Shown: positions 1 through 13,759, numbered from the stretch's first letter. The stretch: DNA of 64,000 bases from Siphonodentalium dalli (GCA_032622095.1 CP136066.1:135377917-135441916); one strand, 5' to 3'. The notes: generated by a model from the letters alone, not told the origin. Made by a program: numbers and translations.

Positions 1-180
1 ACCTCGGATCTGAAAATAAATATGCCTATGCCACCCCCGGCCGAAAATACCCCCACATACCAAGTTTCATCGAAATCGGGTCGGCCGTTTTCGAGTTCAT
101 CGCGAACACATGTGCACAGACCACAGACAGACCACAGACAGATGTATACACAGACAGATCTTCCAAAATATATAATAGAT
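1..180. repeat. Tail of an interspersed repeat with CACAGACAG microsatellite
   Basis: The first 180 bases carry a phrase common in dispersed invertebrate repeats (AAGTTTCATCGAAATCGGGT around 62-81), followed by imperfect CACAGACAGAC tandem repeats at about 115-165. This looks like the end of a retroelement or Helitron-like repeat whose other part may lie outside the window. The family is not identified. Confidence 0.35.
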
Positions 181-1882
181 GTTTTAATTTTGGGGCCCAA
201 ACCAAACAGCCATGATAATCATGGCTTTGAAATAAATATAATATGAACAAGTCATAATCTTTATCGCAGTTAGATCATCAACAGTATCATGTGGCGTTTT
301 TGCCAAACATTTAGGTTAGGTGGCGTTCTGACTAAATTTAGGTGGCGTTTTGATTATTTACTATGATGTTCTGATTAAATTAAAATGTGGCGTTTCGCTG
401 GTTTGGCGTTTTGACTATAACCCGAATATAAATATGAGAAAATATATTAGCATGTGTCTAGAATGTGCATCATTTGTACTATATGTCATTTGGAACTAAA
501 CATTATAAAACCAAACTCGAGTTGGTATCAGTTTCATTTTATTGGTATAACTATACATATCATTGATGGGGGAAATATTTCAGAAGAAGGTAGACAAAAC
601 TATAGGCCACGAAGACATTACGTCTCTTTTCGGGTTACTGGTCATAAAAATCATATCAATATAACCAACAACCTGATCAAAGTTTACTGAGCACCCCATT
701 CGCCTCAGGTTCCGATCAAACGACGTGATACCAAGACCGATAACACCGCGGGCGATATGTTGATACTAATGCCTTGTTTTACCGCCAGAAATCTCTGGTG
801 TGCCGATCAACATAATGTTGGTAATAACACAGTTGACTTGACATAGCTGTCGATAAGTGCGTGTCGACATGGGAATATCGATGGCCATGGTACCCCCCCC
901 CCCCCAATCCTCTCCTCGAACATTGATCTCTCAAGGCGACCTTTTTCAGTTTAAACAGTATTTGCTCCATGAATAAGTACAATATGTGAAATACAATAAT
1001 GAATATAATATACTGTAATGGAAATGGTTCGACATAATTTAACGCATTATGAAGTATTTAATTGTTTTCCCAGTTCCAGTCCAGACTGAATGAGTATATG
1101 TATCATAGTCCAGACATTAAATTAGAACAATTAGTTATCTAAAGAGATAGCTCAGCCACGTACGTAAAAAATTACTACTTTCTTATTATTCTCAATTTAT
1201 ATTTGATCACCCTACCGGGGTGTTTCACATCACTTTAAAGTTTAGCTCGATCGAACAAACATTAGATTGTCCCGCTGAGGAGGCATAAGATCGTACTTAT
1301 TGTTAGGAGATCTTTAGAAATAAATCACTTGTCAATCTTTTATTATGCCTCCTCGCTTCGTTACAATTCTTGGAATCATGAGACAAAAACGTTTGGTTTG
1401 CCACTAAATGGAAGTAATTTGATGTATGTGATTTGTATGATACGTACTCCTAAAAAACTATATCATGTTTATGTGTGGTGAAGTCGAAACGGTGGCCCAC
1501 TTCCCACATTACTGGTCGCTACAAAAAGCCAAAGATCTTCTCGTTTCAAGGAATCTAATACAATAAATGAAACGGGACATTACTATAGAAGGCTCCGAGA
1601 ACTAAAGGAAAACATGTCTACGTTAGCCCAAGTTAAAATATTCATCCCATCAACTATGATGTTCATCGAATCACCTCTATAGCTACCATTTTAATTATCA
1701 GACAAACTTAGTGATTCCATATTTGGAATATGGTTTATACAATCATCAACTGAATATAGTTGTATACTCGCAGTGAAGTTGTCCCAGATCAGATTATGAA
1801 AAGCCTGGATGTATAGGTGGGTGAAACTTGGCAAAATAATGCAAACGCATTCTAAAATCATCAATTGTCTTTACATAAGACC
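181..1882. other. Unassigned, no gene seen
   Basis: Low-complexity AT-rich sequence with short open frames that resemble no protein I know. A run of 13 C lies at 893-905. The word GGTGGCGTTTTG recurs loosely at 300-420, but no unit can be defined. Confidence 0.5.
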
Positions 1883-1958
1883 AAGTATTCTCGGCCCACA
1901 ACAGCTTTTGATATCGTTTGGGTTGGATATCTCAAGCTGTTGTGGACCAAGAATACTT
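1883..1958 (-). other. 76-nt hairpin, possible small-RNA precursor or tiny MITE
   Basis: Two 33-nt arms (1883-1915 and 1926-1958) are inverted complements with four mismatches around a 10-nt loop. On the minus strand the two C/A mismatches become G-U pairs, so a minus-strand transcript folds better. Size, loop and stem suit a microRNA precursor, but a small foldback element is equally possible. No second copy was noticed in the window. Confidence 0.35.
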
Positions 1959-3327
1959 TGCATATTGTCTGCACAAAGCAATGCCATGCATTAAATAGCT
2001 CTCTATATACCAGTGATCGGTATAGATTTATAATTGTCTGCAGTCATGAGCTTGTAGCATCATTATTAAACTCATGATATCGAGAACAAAACATGTTAAC
2101 TAGATCATTCTACAACAATGGGGAACCAAGTTTATTATCTCCCTTCTCGGTTAAGTTCACTTATGCATGTCTTCAACATGATGTAGCAACTTGTCCCGGT
2201 GCAAATGTTGTTCAATTCGAAAGTTATCTTCCAACACCTTTGAAACATAGCCCCCACTCAAATATATATATAATAGTATAGAACAGTATAGAGATTAATA
2301 TTTCTGCACTAAAATAGATTATCCAATCGCTTTAATGGGATTATATTATTCACAACGGAGTCGGTCGAGATCAGAGAACTTACTAATGGATATTTGACTC
2401 TTCCTTAATTGATATTTTCGCGTTAATTGGTTTAGGGCATAATCATTCAAAATCGTCTGAATCCCCGGATGAACCTAGACTGATCCCATTGAGCACAGGT
2501 CCGCTGCCTAATCAATATTTTAAAATCGCAACGGGTTAATTGCCATTCTAGACAGCGCGTCTCCTTCTATCGTAATCTAGTTTTTAAAACTCGAATGCAT
2601 CTTTAACGGCGTATAATTCCACTCGCTCTTTTCTATTTATTAATGGGATGTCGCGCCCGTCTACTCCCTTTCGGGGGAATACCCACAGTATAATATTGGA
2701 AAGGATTCACTATTCGTGAACAGTTAGAGGCGAAGAGAATGATGTAGTTGACTTGAAATTGTCAAAAATTATACCCGTTCAAAACTTCCAGTATACCTCC
2801 CTATTTACGTGCTGGTTGGTTTCGTGAATCGTTTAGAACTTCATTTCCAGCTTAATCATTAATACTTTCATCAAATTTGTGTTACTCATATCCGTGCTAT
2901 ATTAGTGAAATGTCTACTAAAATGTCTTAATGTGGCAGAAGTTGGATCAAGCGATAAAATCTAGCAACTTAGACATTGGACAACAATTTACTGGATACTT
3001 TCCTGTGCGTAACAAGGCTCTTCTTGTTCAGTTCTGCATGGTAATCTAGTTAATAGCATTAATTAGAACAACTGTGTTGATCCTATATATTAGCCACTTG
3101 AGTTAGACGTTTGCTTTGACACAACTTTTGCCGCGGACACAAAAAAAATGCCGTAATTTGATTTACAAAATACTAAAATATCCATATATATTCGTTTTAA
3201 CGTAGTATTCATTAATAATTATAAAACGCCTATATCGCACAATAGAGTCCATAGCACAAAACTATATCTGTGGGCAAATAATTTATGTTGATAACTTGAT
3301 ATATACTATTTGTCGTCTTGACTTGAA
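1959..3327. other. Unassigned, no gene seen
   Basis: I see no coding region, repeat array or long inverted repeat. The short open frames show no recognisable protein. Confidence 0.5.
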
Positions 3328-3420
3328 ACATATTTTATTTGTATAATATACAAAAGGGATTGAGGCACAAGTTTTTACAACTTACGAAGCCCCTCTCCCG
3401 ATACAATAATATAACATACA
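3328..3420 (-). repeat. 3' end of a non-LTR retrotransposon (fragment)
   Basis: The segment matches 10393-10480 closely by eye: both begin AAACATATTTTATTTGTA and share the word GCCCCTCTCC further in. The 10.4-kb copy is the 3' untranslated end of a retrotransposon, so this is a second, more truncated copy on the same strand. Read on the minus strand it ends in an AATAAA-containing AT stretch. The 5' limit is not visible. Confidence 0.5.
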
Positions 3421-6400
3421 TGTGATCAAGATGACGGTATATAAACCATGATGAGAAATATTTACATAATGGTGTTTGGTGGTGATTGGCATGAGGGGTT
3501 TATCGGCTATTCACGGGTATAGTTGTGTTGAAATTTAAGGGAATTTTGCTTGAAATATGAATGTTACAGTAATGTTCCAAGCAATCGACCTCACAACCAT
3601 AGCAGAATCGCGGGCAACTCCACAGGACCCCGTCGGGAATATGGCCCACCGCCCTTCCTCTGAAAGCTCTCAGGGAGAAACGCCACCCACAACTCCGCCG
3701 CGGCCAAGAAGTCGACTGATTAGAGAATTACTGTAGCATGGGATTTTGTGCGGGTTAATCCAGAATAAGTGAGAAATTTAGCAGTTTCATTATTGGTGAG
3801 AACAGTAGACCCTTTATGAATATATGCGGGATAGGCCTACAAGGGGAGATATATATATATAGTTGTGCCACCCCCACTGGGTTTAGGTACTTCGTGCTCA
3901 AGATTGCGTGCACTCACCAAAAGGGTCAACATTGGTCACTGAGAAGTGGTAACTTGTATATAACTCTGTTCAGTTTGTCAAGATGCGTTGAAGAAAGGCG
4001 AAAATTAGATATATATATTTTTTTATCGTTACGGCTTGCCATAGTACATTGCGTCAGATTGTTGATATAAATGTTGTGAATGGAATTACTAGCGCGGAAA
4101 GTTGAGTCGTGAAAAGTGGACTTCGCATATCGACAAAATTAGGTCGTGGTAACCGAGAATATTGTGATCGTGTTGTAAAGCCGTTGACTTTATGCTGTGA
4201 AGCGTTTCAACAATCTTGCTTGAGATTATAATGAATCAGTTTTGACCGGGCACCTGGTTGTGTCCGAGTCGCGTAAACTTCATGTTAGGGAGCGTGGACT
4301 TATTCGTTTGAACTTTGGGAAAAAAGAATGGGTTCCCACATGAAATTGGAAAGGAGCTATCGCGAGAGTCGTAAGTGACTGGGTTCTGTTCACCATTACA
4401 GCTCTTGGTGAGTTTTATTGAGTTTATATAGGCTCGACATTTTAGTTGTCTCCGTAGCAGGGTTGATTGGCATCCAGAATGGGGGTGGCAAGTGGTGGTA
4501 ACACAGAGAGGCTCAAACAATGGGGGGGGGTAAAATAGTTACAATTACATTGAATTCCAGACATCAGTTGAGTTTAACACTAGTGGAGGAGGTCACAGAT
4601 CCCATTGTTTTAATTAAAATTAAATGCTACTTGATTATAGGACTTAGTGAATTAGTCACTTTACTCTCTTTTTTGTTGTTGTGAATCTTCCTTCTATACA
4701 TATGCACATATAATAAAGTACCGGAATATGTTTTTGAACAAATGTGTCTCTTATGAGGTATTGCCTGCTGGGCATGGAAATCTGTTTGACCTTAGTCTCA
4801 AAGTCAACTCAGGAGCAAATATGCCAGTTGACAGTTATATGTAAACAATGTTCCTCTTTTTTGAACGTACTAATAATTCTATGGAACTCAAACTATATTT
4901 ATATGTACCTTTGCATAAGGACTGATAGAGCAATCGGAAATATAAACAGCTGAATAATATACCATTTATTGTATTCAGAATTAAAATTTAGGATTAGAAT
5001 TAAAATTAACTGGCAGTGTGACCTCCCCGGAGTGGTTTACTCGCTTTAACATGCATGTAAATGGAGTATATACACATACACAATAACATGAATACATATA
5101 CATCCAAATAAATATAAATAGATATACATATAATCCACCCCAGCACAGACCCCCTTCCGCACTATGCATACATGGATTTATGACAGAGATAAGCTCAGAT
5201 TTATCAGAGAGGGTTAGCAATGTCTCGTATGGGGGGGGGGGGGGGGGGTTTTCACCGTTTCAGGTGAACATATGATATGCATAAATGTGAATATATATAA
5301 TATATGGATTTATCATACAATGTGATTCATATTTGATATAAGGTAGCTGTTACCAAGTAAAATGGTGACTTGTATTGAGACATTAACAAGTTTTTGAAGT
5401 TAAATTTCATATGGATATAATTTTGTATTAAAAAAGTAGTGTCATGTGGATATATGTAGGGTGAGCTACTATAGTTATACTGCATAGTAGCAATTAAATT
5501 CATAAAACAAGCGTCATTAAGTTTTGAGGTTTAAATTTTATCTACCAGGTATATATGTATCAATTATACTGTGACAGATGAATACTCTGTAAACATATTT
5601 CCTGATATATGCATATAATTATTCTGTGACATTATAATTATTCTGTGACATTAAAGATACACAATCCAATTTGTTGGTCCCTGTGTCATCGGGTTCCAAC
5701 AATAAAAACATTTCTTCAAGAGACGGTTGTATTTAGGATTGATTTAATAGCAACATAATGCTTACCGCTGTCAGCCCTAGTATGATAATTTTCCAAAGAC
5801 ATGTTATTTATAATTGCATTTTGTTAAATGCAATTTAGTATCAAGAGTAGATGCATAGTATTGCATACATGGATTTATGACTGAGCTAAATTTGTCGTCT
5901 GTTATACATCACATGCATATAATGTGTATTATATATTTCATTGTTTTTGGATTTTCGTGCACGTGTTGTCTCCTTTATGCTATTTTAACGAATTGCGTTT
6001 ATTGGCAGTTCATTTCCAGGTTCTGTTCGCCGGTAACTGTAAAGTATAAGCTCAGGAAAGTTAGGGCATCTTCAAGCAGAGTTAGCCACATGCGAGCATT
6101 TAAAGATAGGCCTATATGTGTGAAATGTTGCACTGTGAATCTGGTACATCTGCATGGAGCGATTCGAAAAGAACCCATCCGTTTGGCGAGTCACGGTAAC
6201 CATGGACTTGGCCACCAAAGCTATACGTTGAATCCCTGAGTTCGTTATCAAATGACACGTGTCGATGGATAGAGATGATCAGATTGGTTTATACCCGGCG
6301 TTGTATACCCCAGTAATGGTTGTATAATAGACGCAACCTGACTTCTCAGTGTGTTCGTCGACTTTCTTCGTCAAATAGCCCTGAGCCGTTTGTTGATTCT

Positions 6401-9400
6401 CATTGTTCTTTGTGTTGTTCCCCGTGTTACCCCCGCAGGTTATGATATGAACGTCTTTATCGGCTTCTTGTGATATAACACTATTAGGTGTCTTAATTAC
6501 GACACCAAAGCAAACGTATACCATTTAACGATTTCCCAAAGTTTACTTTAGCTAATATGCTTTATCCTCAATTTTCTCGACTTTTCCCAGTCCTTTGAGG
6601 AACATGTATACTTCTGGTATTGACGCAAGGCCACCATATAATGGTATACACTTTTATTTAAAAGTGATGTGAACACTAAGCTGGGATGTTTAAATGGGAA
6701 TAGAGATTTATCTTGCTCCGATATGTTATTATCATTATGTTTGGTACACAAATTGGCACCACACGCACAACGTCATTCTATGCACTCAATACAGAGACTC
6801 TTGTAGACATATACATTGCCGTATGGTTATATACGAGTAATTCGACCCGAATTAAGAAGTAGGTATTTTTAATTGTGCGTGCTTCAGATTGTGCTTTCTG
6901 AAATGGTACGATTGACGTGGTTGACATTTTCTACAATTTTAGCCGATTTCCACATTCTTTTGAGTTGGCACAGTGATTGAGTACTTTCTCATTATAAGTT
7001 TGATTCACTCTAACAAGTGAGCTAATGACACCGAAATTCATGCTGAAATCCCTAATACCAAGCAGAATGTCTGGCCGAAAGTATTCTCAGATGCATTGAT
7101 GTAATTTGATGACTATCGGAATGTGCACAATGCATTTATAAATTATATGGAAATAAACCACCTATATTTTATGATATTTTGTTCACAACAATAACCACAC
7201 GGCTTCAATTTAAGTGTGGTTTTCATAGGTTCTCACATTAATTCACACCAGTATGAATAATTCATTAGCCGACCTATGGATCCGGAGTCAAGTGACGTCA
7301 ACCTCGGCGTGCTGGAGCAACTTCACGATTGGTGGAAACTGCCAGTTCAAGGGTCATGCATATACTCCCGATGCTTCAGGTGCTCTTATATATAGACCTA
7401 AACCCGATGTTTCGTGCACGTAAAGGGTAACGGGGGTATGTGGTTATTTGAAAGTGGCGTTGTAGCCAATCAGATTGTTAGTTTCAACCGGTTGTGGGGA
7501 CAAAGGTATATTAACAGCCTACTTCGATCCCAGGAACTGAAACACAAAATAATATATCGCCCTTTAAAATGTGAAGCATCGACTCGAGAATCCGCCTTTC
7601 AGAATGGACAGTAAAACTATTGCCATAGAGATATAAGAAGAATCATACCAAGTCGACGGCTAGTTGTGTTGAAAGGGGAATTGGAGGCTAATCCAAAAAT
7701 CTTGCTTGATCCTGCGGACTATTTTCACAGTTGCGCGGCCCTCGTTGTATGTTCTGGAGTTTATGTAGAATTTCGGAGGGATAATCGATATATCTCTAGC
7801 GATTATATTACCCAATCTCCAAACAACAGCGAAAGGACAAGAGAAAAATCACAAGCGTCCTTTCTAAATGGTCCAATCCATCACATCAACATTCACGTAA
7901 TCAGGTATCGACGCGTTTACTGCCATTCTATGATAATGGCTCTGAAAATTAGTTGAATAAATATTGTCCTTCCGACTGAATATAGGATCTAGAAAAGAGA
8001 AGAATGGCCCAGAGGAATTTAGAGTATAGCTCTATAATAACAAAGAGACCTTCATAATTATGGTTCAAGTACGTGCAGGGTTGTGTACAATAGAGTGACA
8101 TAGCAAAATTATTGACAAATTTAAAGCGGGATTTTCGGGTTGGAAGTCTGAAATGGGTCTAAATTAATAATAGTGAACCATTCGGGAAGGTCATGTGATC
8201 TACATTCCATATAATCAAGCAACTGTGTTAATTTTAGTTTTATACTTGAACATCGTTTATTATGAATACATAAAGATTTGTAGCCCAAAATTTCATTTTC
8301 GTTTGTGTTTTTACAAATTAACTAATTTGGTCAATTTGCGGATATCCATTGCACAGGTGATGAACATATATTCCCATATAACCGAACAAATGTTCTGAGT
8401 TTCTTAGGCCAATAATTCAATGTTTACAATTTTAGATAATATACGATAGTTATTGCAATACACCAATGCAGGCAGTTGCAAATAACAGAAAGTACAAGTA
8501 AATTAAATATAATACATAATATATGTGCATATAACAGTCAACAAACGTATAACTATCCTACATATGATTCTGAATTAAATATAAATTTCCCACCATTTTC
8601 ATTTCCCCATATTTATATTTGTTCTCCTTTGGAAGAATAACCGGATCACGTTGCACACGAAATTGACAATTACTCTGTCTTCATTTTTTACTATAAAACT
8701 GAATTTATCATGAACGTTCATGTCTGTAAATTGTATGTTATTAGTGTTAGCTGTGAAATATTTTTCAGTTTCAACTTTTTTCCCCATCACACACGAGACA
8801 AATTCTGTCTTTTAATAACGTCTTTGGCTGTGTGTCGGCCTTTTTCTAGACCTAATACATTATTGCTAACACGCCATTGGGTAACATTTCTCTTGCTGTT
8901 GGTGATCGAACGTGTTTGGAGTTATTACATATTTGTTCTTTATGTGCGTAGTTTATTAGCACCATTCTTTTTGTCGTCATCGAACATATCTTTTTTTTAA
9001 ATAATTTACATGTTCTGATTTTAATATTTCGATTATTAAGTTTGTCGGTGAATCCTATATCGTTGTATTAGACTTTGATATAATCGTACCGCTTGTCGCA
9101 AGATTGAAAGACTGGAAGATTACATTCTCTGAAAGAATGATGTATTATATTTCCCAGTTGTGCAAAACGAAGTTTAATTAGATATTTGAACATATTCCCG
9201 ATGGCATTAATTGCTATGGTGTACCGACCTATAGTTCAGCCCTCGAATCATGATTTGACGCTTTTCTATTGAGTTGTAGTATATATTTACAGGAACTTTA
9301 AGTGATATGACACGCGTTATATATATGTGGTGGGTTGCAAAAATGTGTGCTCCAACCAAAGCGGGCCGATCAAAGCGGGCCAAGCAAAGGGGGTCATTCA

Positions 9401-10362
9401 TAAAATGACTCATTTCTGCCAGACATTCGCAGATCAGGGACAATTCGACAGTTTTTTGTATGTTGGATTGACAAAACTGTGGTGGCTGATTTGCGACATA
9501 TGATGTCCATAATTGAAAAACTTGAACATGCCCAAACACCTGCATGCTTATCATTCACGAATATTACTAAAAAAAACTAATGAATTAGCTGAAAATATAT
9601 TTTGGTATTTTCAGAAGGATGTTTGAGCCGACCGTTTTGCCCGATGCGATGATCCGCTTTGCGCTACGGCCGATCAAAGTGGGTCAAAGTAAATAAAAAA
9701 TCACCATTGCAACCAAACCACTTCCATGCATGGTTAAGAAACTAATGTTCAGTGCTAATAATGCTGATTGCCTGTTGTATTTACTAAAAGAAAACCTTAA
9801 GTGGTCCTCTTCGCCCGGGTCTCCCCTACTCACGTATACATGACATTCAAATTAAGGGGGAGACGCACGTGTTGCACAAATCCTTACAAAAATGGCAAGA
9901 TTGTTTCAACAAAGAATTTCTCTGGGTCTATCTGCATGGCTAAAAATCAAGAATTTCACAAATTATCATTTTAGTTGTATACAGAATCTGAGCAATTGTG
10001 AGGTTGAAATTATAATTTCTTTTTTGTCCCTTTCGGTACCAGGAACTGCTAGAATAATTAATAATTTCACACAACACTCCAATCACTCTTGGCTCAATGA
10101 GAGGAGACTTCATTTGTATCATAATGTTGAGTTAGATTTTGTATTGTATAATATAGCATCATACCCATATATTATAATGCAGAATAAAGCAGTGACAAAT
10201 ATTCTAGCCAAACAACTGTTGATATGCAGTGTGGTCCACTCAAAAGCAAAGAGCAATCAATTGGAATAACTCCAAGTGTTTAGAGATATGGTGGTCATCT
10301 TTAATTTGGTCATGAACACATGACCCAGAACTCATCTCAGCCCAATTTAAGTCTCCTTTCAT
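3421..10362. other. Long unassigned stretch
   Basis: No gene can be supported. Notable points are a GC-rich patch at about 3600-3735 with a short Pro/Ser-rich open frame ending at 3736, a run of G at 4523-4530, an 18-G run at 5231-5248, and AGGCCTA words near 3832 and 6107. The longest open frames (5877-6239, 9892-10269) have hydrophobic, repeat-free translations without motifs and look like chance frames. Confidence 0.45.
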
Positions 10363-10373
10363 GAGCTTCAGAT

Positions 10374-11461
10374 GTTTTTTTTTTTTTTTTTAAACATATT
10401 TTATTTGTAGTATAATACAAAATGGATTGGGGCACAAGTTACAAAACTTAATGAGCCCCTCTCCGGTATACATTGATACAAACAATTTGTTTAACAAAAT
10501 GGCACAATAAGTAACTTATTTACAGCTGCACGTGGTGAATGAGAAAGATGATGATGGCAGATTGTAACAAATCATTGAGGAAGGATGAGAGTGAGTCAGT
10601 GAGAGTGATTGGTGGGGGTGCCAACGCCGAGTTTGCATTCTATGCTGAGGCGAAAGGAAAACATGTGATAATTGATAAACTAATTTCTTATCTTGAAATT
10701 TAACTATAGAAACGTTTAGTCTCCGCGATAAAATGCTGCACTATTTTGAACAATTTCACATTTTGTTTGTTATGAGCATTCGGGAGGCCAGCAAGTCGAT
10801 TGTTCATGTGCGTTAATTTAATTCCTTCTCTGTGTATATAGCATATGAAACATCTCAGTTCGTTCTGACTGGTAGTGGGGACACATACAGAAGTAGTGAT
10901 CGGCATCTTCACACTGGTTGCCGCACGTACAACGTGGGCTTCCTGCAATATAATTCTGAAATTTGTCAGACTGAAGATCACTACAATAGTTTCTTAGTCT
11001 GGCGTGCAATACATTATATTTCCTATGACCTGTGTAGAAATATATTGGAGGGCTAGCGGTGGGATCAATTATTCTAAGATAATCTTTAAAATCGAAAATC
11101 GTCGGAGCTTCTGTTATTGCGGAAGGCATGTCGTTCCACGCTATTATTGTTGAGGGAAAAAATGACCTTTTGTAGTGCTCGGTATTGCTGAAGTATGTGT
11201 AAAAAATTTCGGGGTTTCTGAATTCATACTCGGATATATCGGCTATCCTGGGTGGTATTATTTTAGTGAGGTAAGTAGGGGCCCTCTGATTTACAATGTT
11301 ATACATAGTTTGTAATTTATGAAGTTCGCGCCTTTTTCGTAGCGGGGGCCAGCCGACTTCTGCCATAATGTCTGTATCTGATACTGAACGCTGACAATTC
11401 TGGCTGCATCAATGTATAATCGGTCAAGTTTATCCAATTGATATTTTGGCGCGCATGCCCA
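10374..11461 (-). mobile_element. 5'-truncated non-LTR retrotransposon with 11-bp target duplication
   Basis: The element reads on the minus strand, from the middle of a reverse transcriptase gene at 11461 to a poly(A) tail, seen as an 18-T run at 10375-10392. It is bracketed by a perfect direct repeat, GAGCTTCAGAT, at 10363-10373 and 11462-11472. That is the target duplication expected of target-primed reverse transcription. The 3' untranslated part (about 10393-10700) is shared with 3328-3420. Element length is about 1.09 kb, so most of the 5' part was never copied, which is usual for this class. Confidence 0.85.
10700..11461 (-). pseudogene. C-terminal part of non-LTR reverse transcriptase, frameshifted
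   Basis: The minus strand encodes the C-terminal end of a non-LTR retrotransposon polyprotein in three frames. The first piece (11461 to about 11370) has WACAPKYQLDKLDRLYIDAA, typical of the region after the polymerase core. The second (11366-10818) has SFFPSTIIAWNDMPSAI and then a terminal cysteine/histidine knot, CTCGNQCEDADHYFCMCPHY. The third (about 10830-10700) continues to the natural stop. Two frameshifts, near 11340 and 10830, make it non-functional. The endonuclease and polymerase catalytic parts are missing because of 5' truncation. The arrangement fits elements of the Jockey/CR1/RTE-like group, and I cannot place the clade more exactly. Family assignment is from motif recall. The breaks are seen directly. 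Confidence 0.75.
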
Positions 11462-11472
11462 GAGCTTCAGAT

Positions 11473-12288
11473 ATGATTGCATGGACATATAAACTGCACT
11501 ATTGAAACAAAATCTATTTTACAAATGTTCTTGGCATGCCATACAAGTAAAGTAAATGAGGTTGTAGTACCCAATAGGCCGCCGGTTCTTCAATAGTGTG
11601 TCACAATTATCGTTTGTACCAAATGTCACAAAGAAATTCCTGACAGATTTTTAAACAAAATCCATTTTGAAATGCCAGGGGAAAAAACTCGCGTCTCACC
11701 CTTAAAAAGCATGGTGTAATCTTTCGTTGCATAAACCCATTCTAAATTACCGATAATCAACGACCGTTGTATACCACGAAATAGCGCCAAGTATATACTG
11801 AAATCTATTGTTGCGCAGAAACCGCGGAGAAACTTCCGGTTTGCCTAATGGAAGCCGCTTTTATTTCCTCGCCCCATTTAAGTACGTCTATATGGAGGTT
11901 TTGGATCAAGTAATTAATAGAATCATCAGTCCAGATCTAATTTACTGGACTCGTTTTGTAAATATCGCTATATACTCGGGACGAGTTCGAGATCCTCTAT
12001 ATATACTGTAATATATTTGTTTATCAGTGAATATCAAAATATCCAAAATGTCGGGAGCTCTGAACACATCCTTGATTTTAGTCGTGATATTAAATTATAA
12101 ACAGCCGTCGTTGGAATACAAAATACATGCAGAAACATTTTTAAAACCCCGTGGCATTTGACGCATGGAATTATGCTCCATATTTGTTACATCCGGGTCC
12201 GGTTAGTTTTTTTCAGAATGGAACACGTGTTATTTGAGTATAATCCTGATATATATGCTTAAACTTGAAACCTTTTGGATTTGCATGG
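11473..12288. other. Unassigned, no gene seen
   Basis: No coding or repeat structure recognised. The minisatellite begins at its right edge. Confidence 0.5.
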
Positions 12289-12366
12289 CTATTAGACGAC
12301 TTCTGCATGTTTCGGTGTGTATATACATGTGACGACTTCTGTTTCGGTTTATATAGAGCCTGTAGA

Positions 12367-12744
12367 TCTAATATATATTTTGGGACTTCTGTTTGTCTGT
12401 GTGTGTGTTAGATATGGCCGGGAAAACTGCCAGACGGATTCTGACGAAATTTGATACCTAGAGGTACTTTTGTCCGGGGAGTCTCTTTTGGACGGGTCAA
12501 ATCTTTACCCCGACCTGACCTTGACCTTCAAAAATGTCAATTTAAGGTCAAATCGGGTAAAACGGACGGATTTCGACGAAATTTGATACCTAGGGTTACT
12601 TTTGTACGAGGAGTGTTTTGGACGGGTCAAATCGTTACCCCGACCTGACATTGACCTTCAAAATGGTCAATTCAAGGTCAAATCGCGCAATTTGTCGAAA
12701 AGCAGAGATGAAACAGCCCGGACGAAGTCGGATCCACCAGCTAG
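12367..12744 (+). mobile_element. Non-autonomous Helitron-like element, copy A
   Basis: The element begins TCTAATATATATTTTGGGAC and ends in CTAG. A GC-rich hairpin (CCCGGACGAAGTCGG, about 12716-12731) lies roughly 10 bases before the end. It sits between A and T of a minisatellite unit without target duplication. TC start, hairpin, CTRR end and A/T insertion are the Helitron signature. Inside are about two ~125-bp units containing GACCTTGACCTTCAAAA. No Rep/helicase gene is present, so it would need one from elsewhere. Confidence 0.75.
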
Positions 12745-12990
12745 TTGGTATATATTTGACGACTTGTGTTTCGGTTTATATATAGCCTGTAGATTGGTAT
12801 ATATTTGACGACTTCTGTTTCGGTTTATATAGAGCCTGTAGATTGGTATTTGACGACTTGTATGTTCGGTCTATATAGAGCCTGTATATTGGTATCTATT
12901 TGACGACTTCTGTTTCGGTTTATATAGAGCTTGTAGATTGGTATACATGTATACTCGACGACTTCTGTTTCGATTTATTTTGAGCCTGTA

Positions 12991-13759
12991 TCTACTATAT
13001 ATTTTGGGACTTCTGTTTGTCTGTTTGTTTGTCTGTTAGCTATGGCCGGGAAAACTGCCAGACGGATTTTGACGAAATTTGATACCTATGGTTACTTTTG
13101 TCCAGGGAGTGTTTTGGACGGGTCAAATCGTGACTCCGACCTGAACTTGACCTTCAAAAAGGTTAATTCAAGGTCAAATCGGGTAAAACGAGACGGATTT
13201 CGACGAAATTTGATACCTACAGATACTTTTGTCCGGGGAGTCTTTTGGACGGGTCCAATTGTTACCCCGACCTGACATTGACCTTCAAAAAGGTCAATTC
13301 AAGGTCAAATCGGGTAAAACGGACGGATTTCGACGAAATTTTATACCCATGGGTACTTTTGTCAGGGGAGTGTTTTGGACGGGTGAAATCGTGACCCCGA
13401 CCTGACCTTGACCTTCAAAAGTGTCAATTCAAGGTCAAATCGCGAATTTTGACGGGATTTCGACAACATTTGATACATAGGGTTACTTTTGTCCGAGGAG
13501 TGTTTTGGACGGGTCAAATCGTGACCCCAACCTGACCTTGACCTTCAAAATGGTCAATTCAAGGTCAAATCGGGTAAAATCTGACGGATTTCGACGGGTA
13601 CTTTTGTCGGGTACTTTTGTCCGGGGAGTCTTTTGGACGGGTCAAATCGTGACCTCGACCTGACCTTGACCTTCAAAATGGTCAATTCAAGGTCGAATCG
13701 CGCAATTCGCCGAAAAGCAGAGGGGAAACAGCCCGGACAAAGTCGGGTCCACCAGCTAG
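12991..13759 (+). mobile_element. Non-autonomous Helitron-like element, copy B
   Basis: The start is TCTACTATATATTTTGGGAC and the end is the hairpin CCCGGACAAAGTCGGG, then TCCACCAG and CTAG. The interior holds about five ~125-bp units built around GTCAAATCGTGACCCCGACC, against about two in copy A, so unit number varies between copies. Copy C follows directly, so the two form a head-to-tail pair. Confidence 0.75.

Noticed and set aside
3635-3736. Pro/Ser-rich short frame
   Set aside because: Only about 30 codons, with no conserved partner or splice support. It may be part of an unidentified GC-rich repeat.
5877-6239. 120-codon open frame
   Set aside because: No recognisable motif, uneven composition, no splice context. 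Length is within chance for a 64-kb window.
8710-9000. Hydrophobic 96-codon frame resembling a membrane protein
   Set aside because: T-rich DNA naturally encodes Phe/Leu/Ser runs. There is no charged-residue pattern of real membrane helices and no neighbouring exon.
9892-10269. 125-codon open frame
   Set aside because: Low-complexity, asparagine/isoleucine-rich translation without motif, and an opposing frame overlaps it. Treated as chance.
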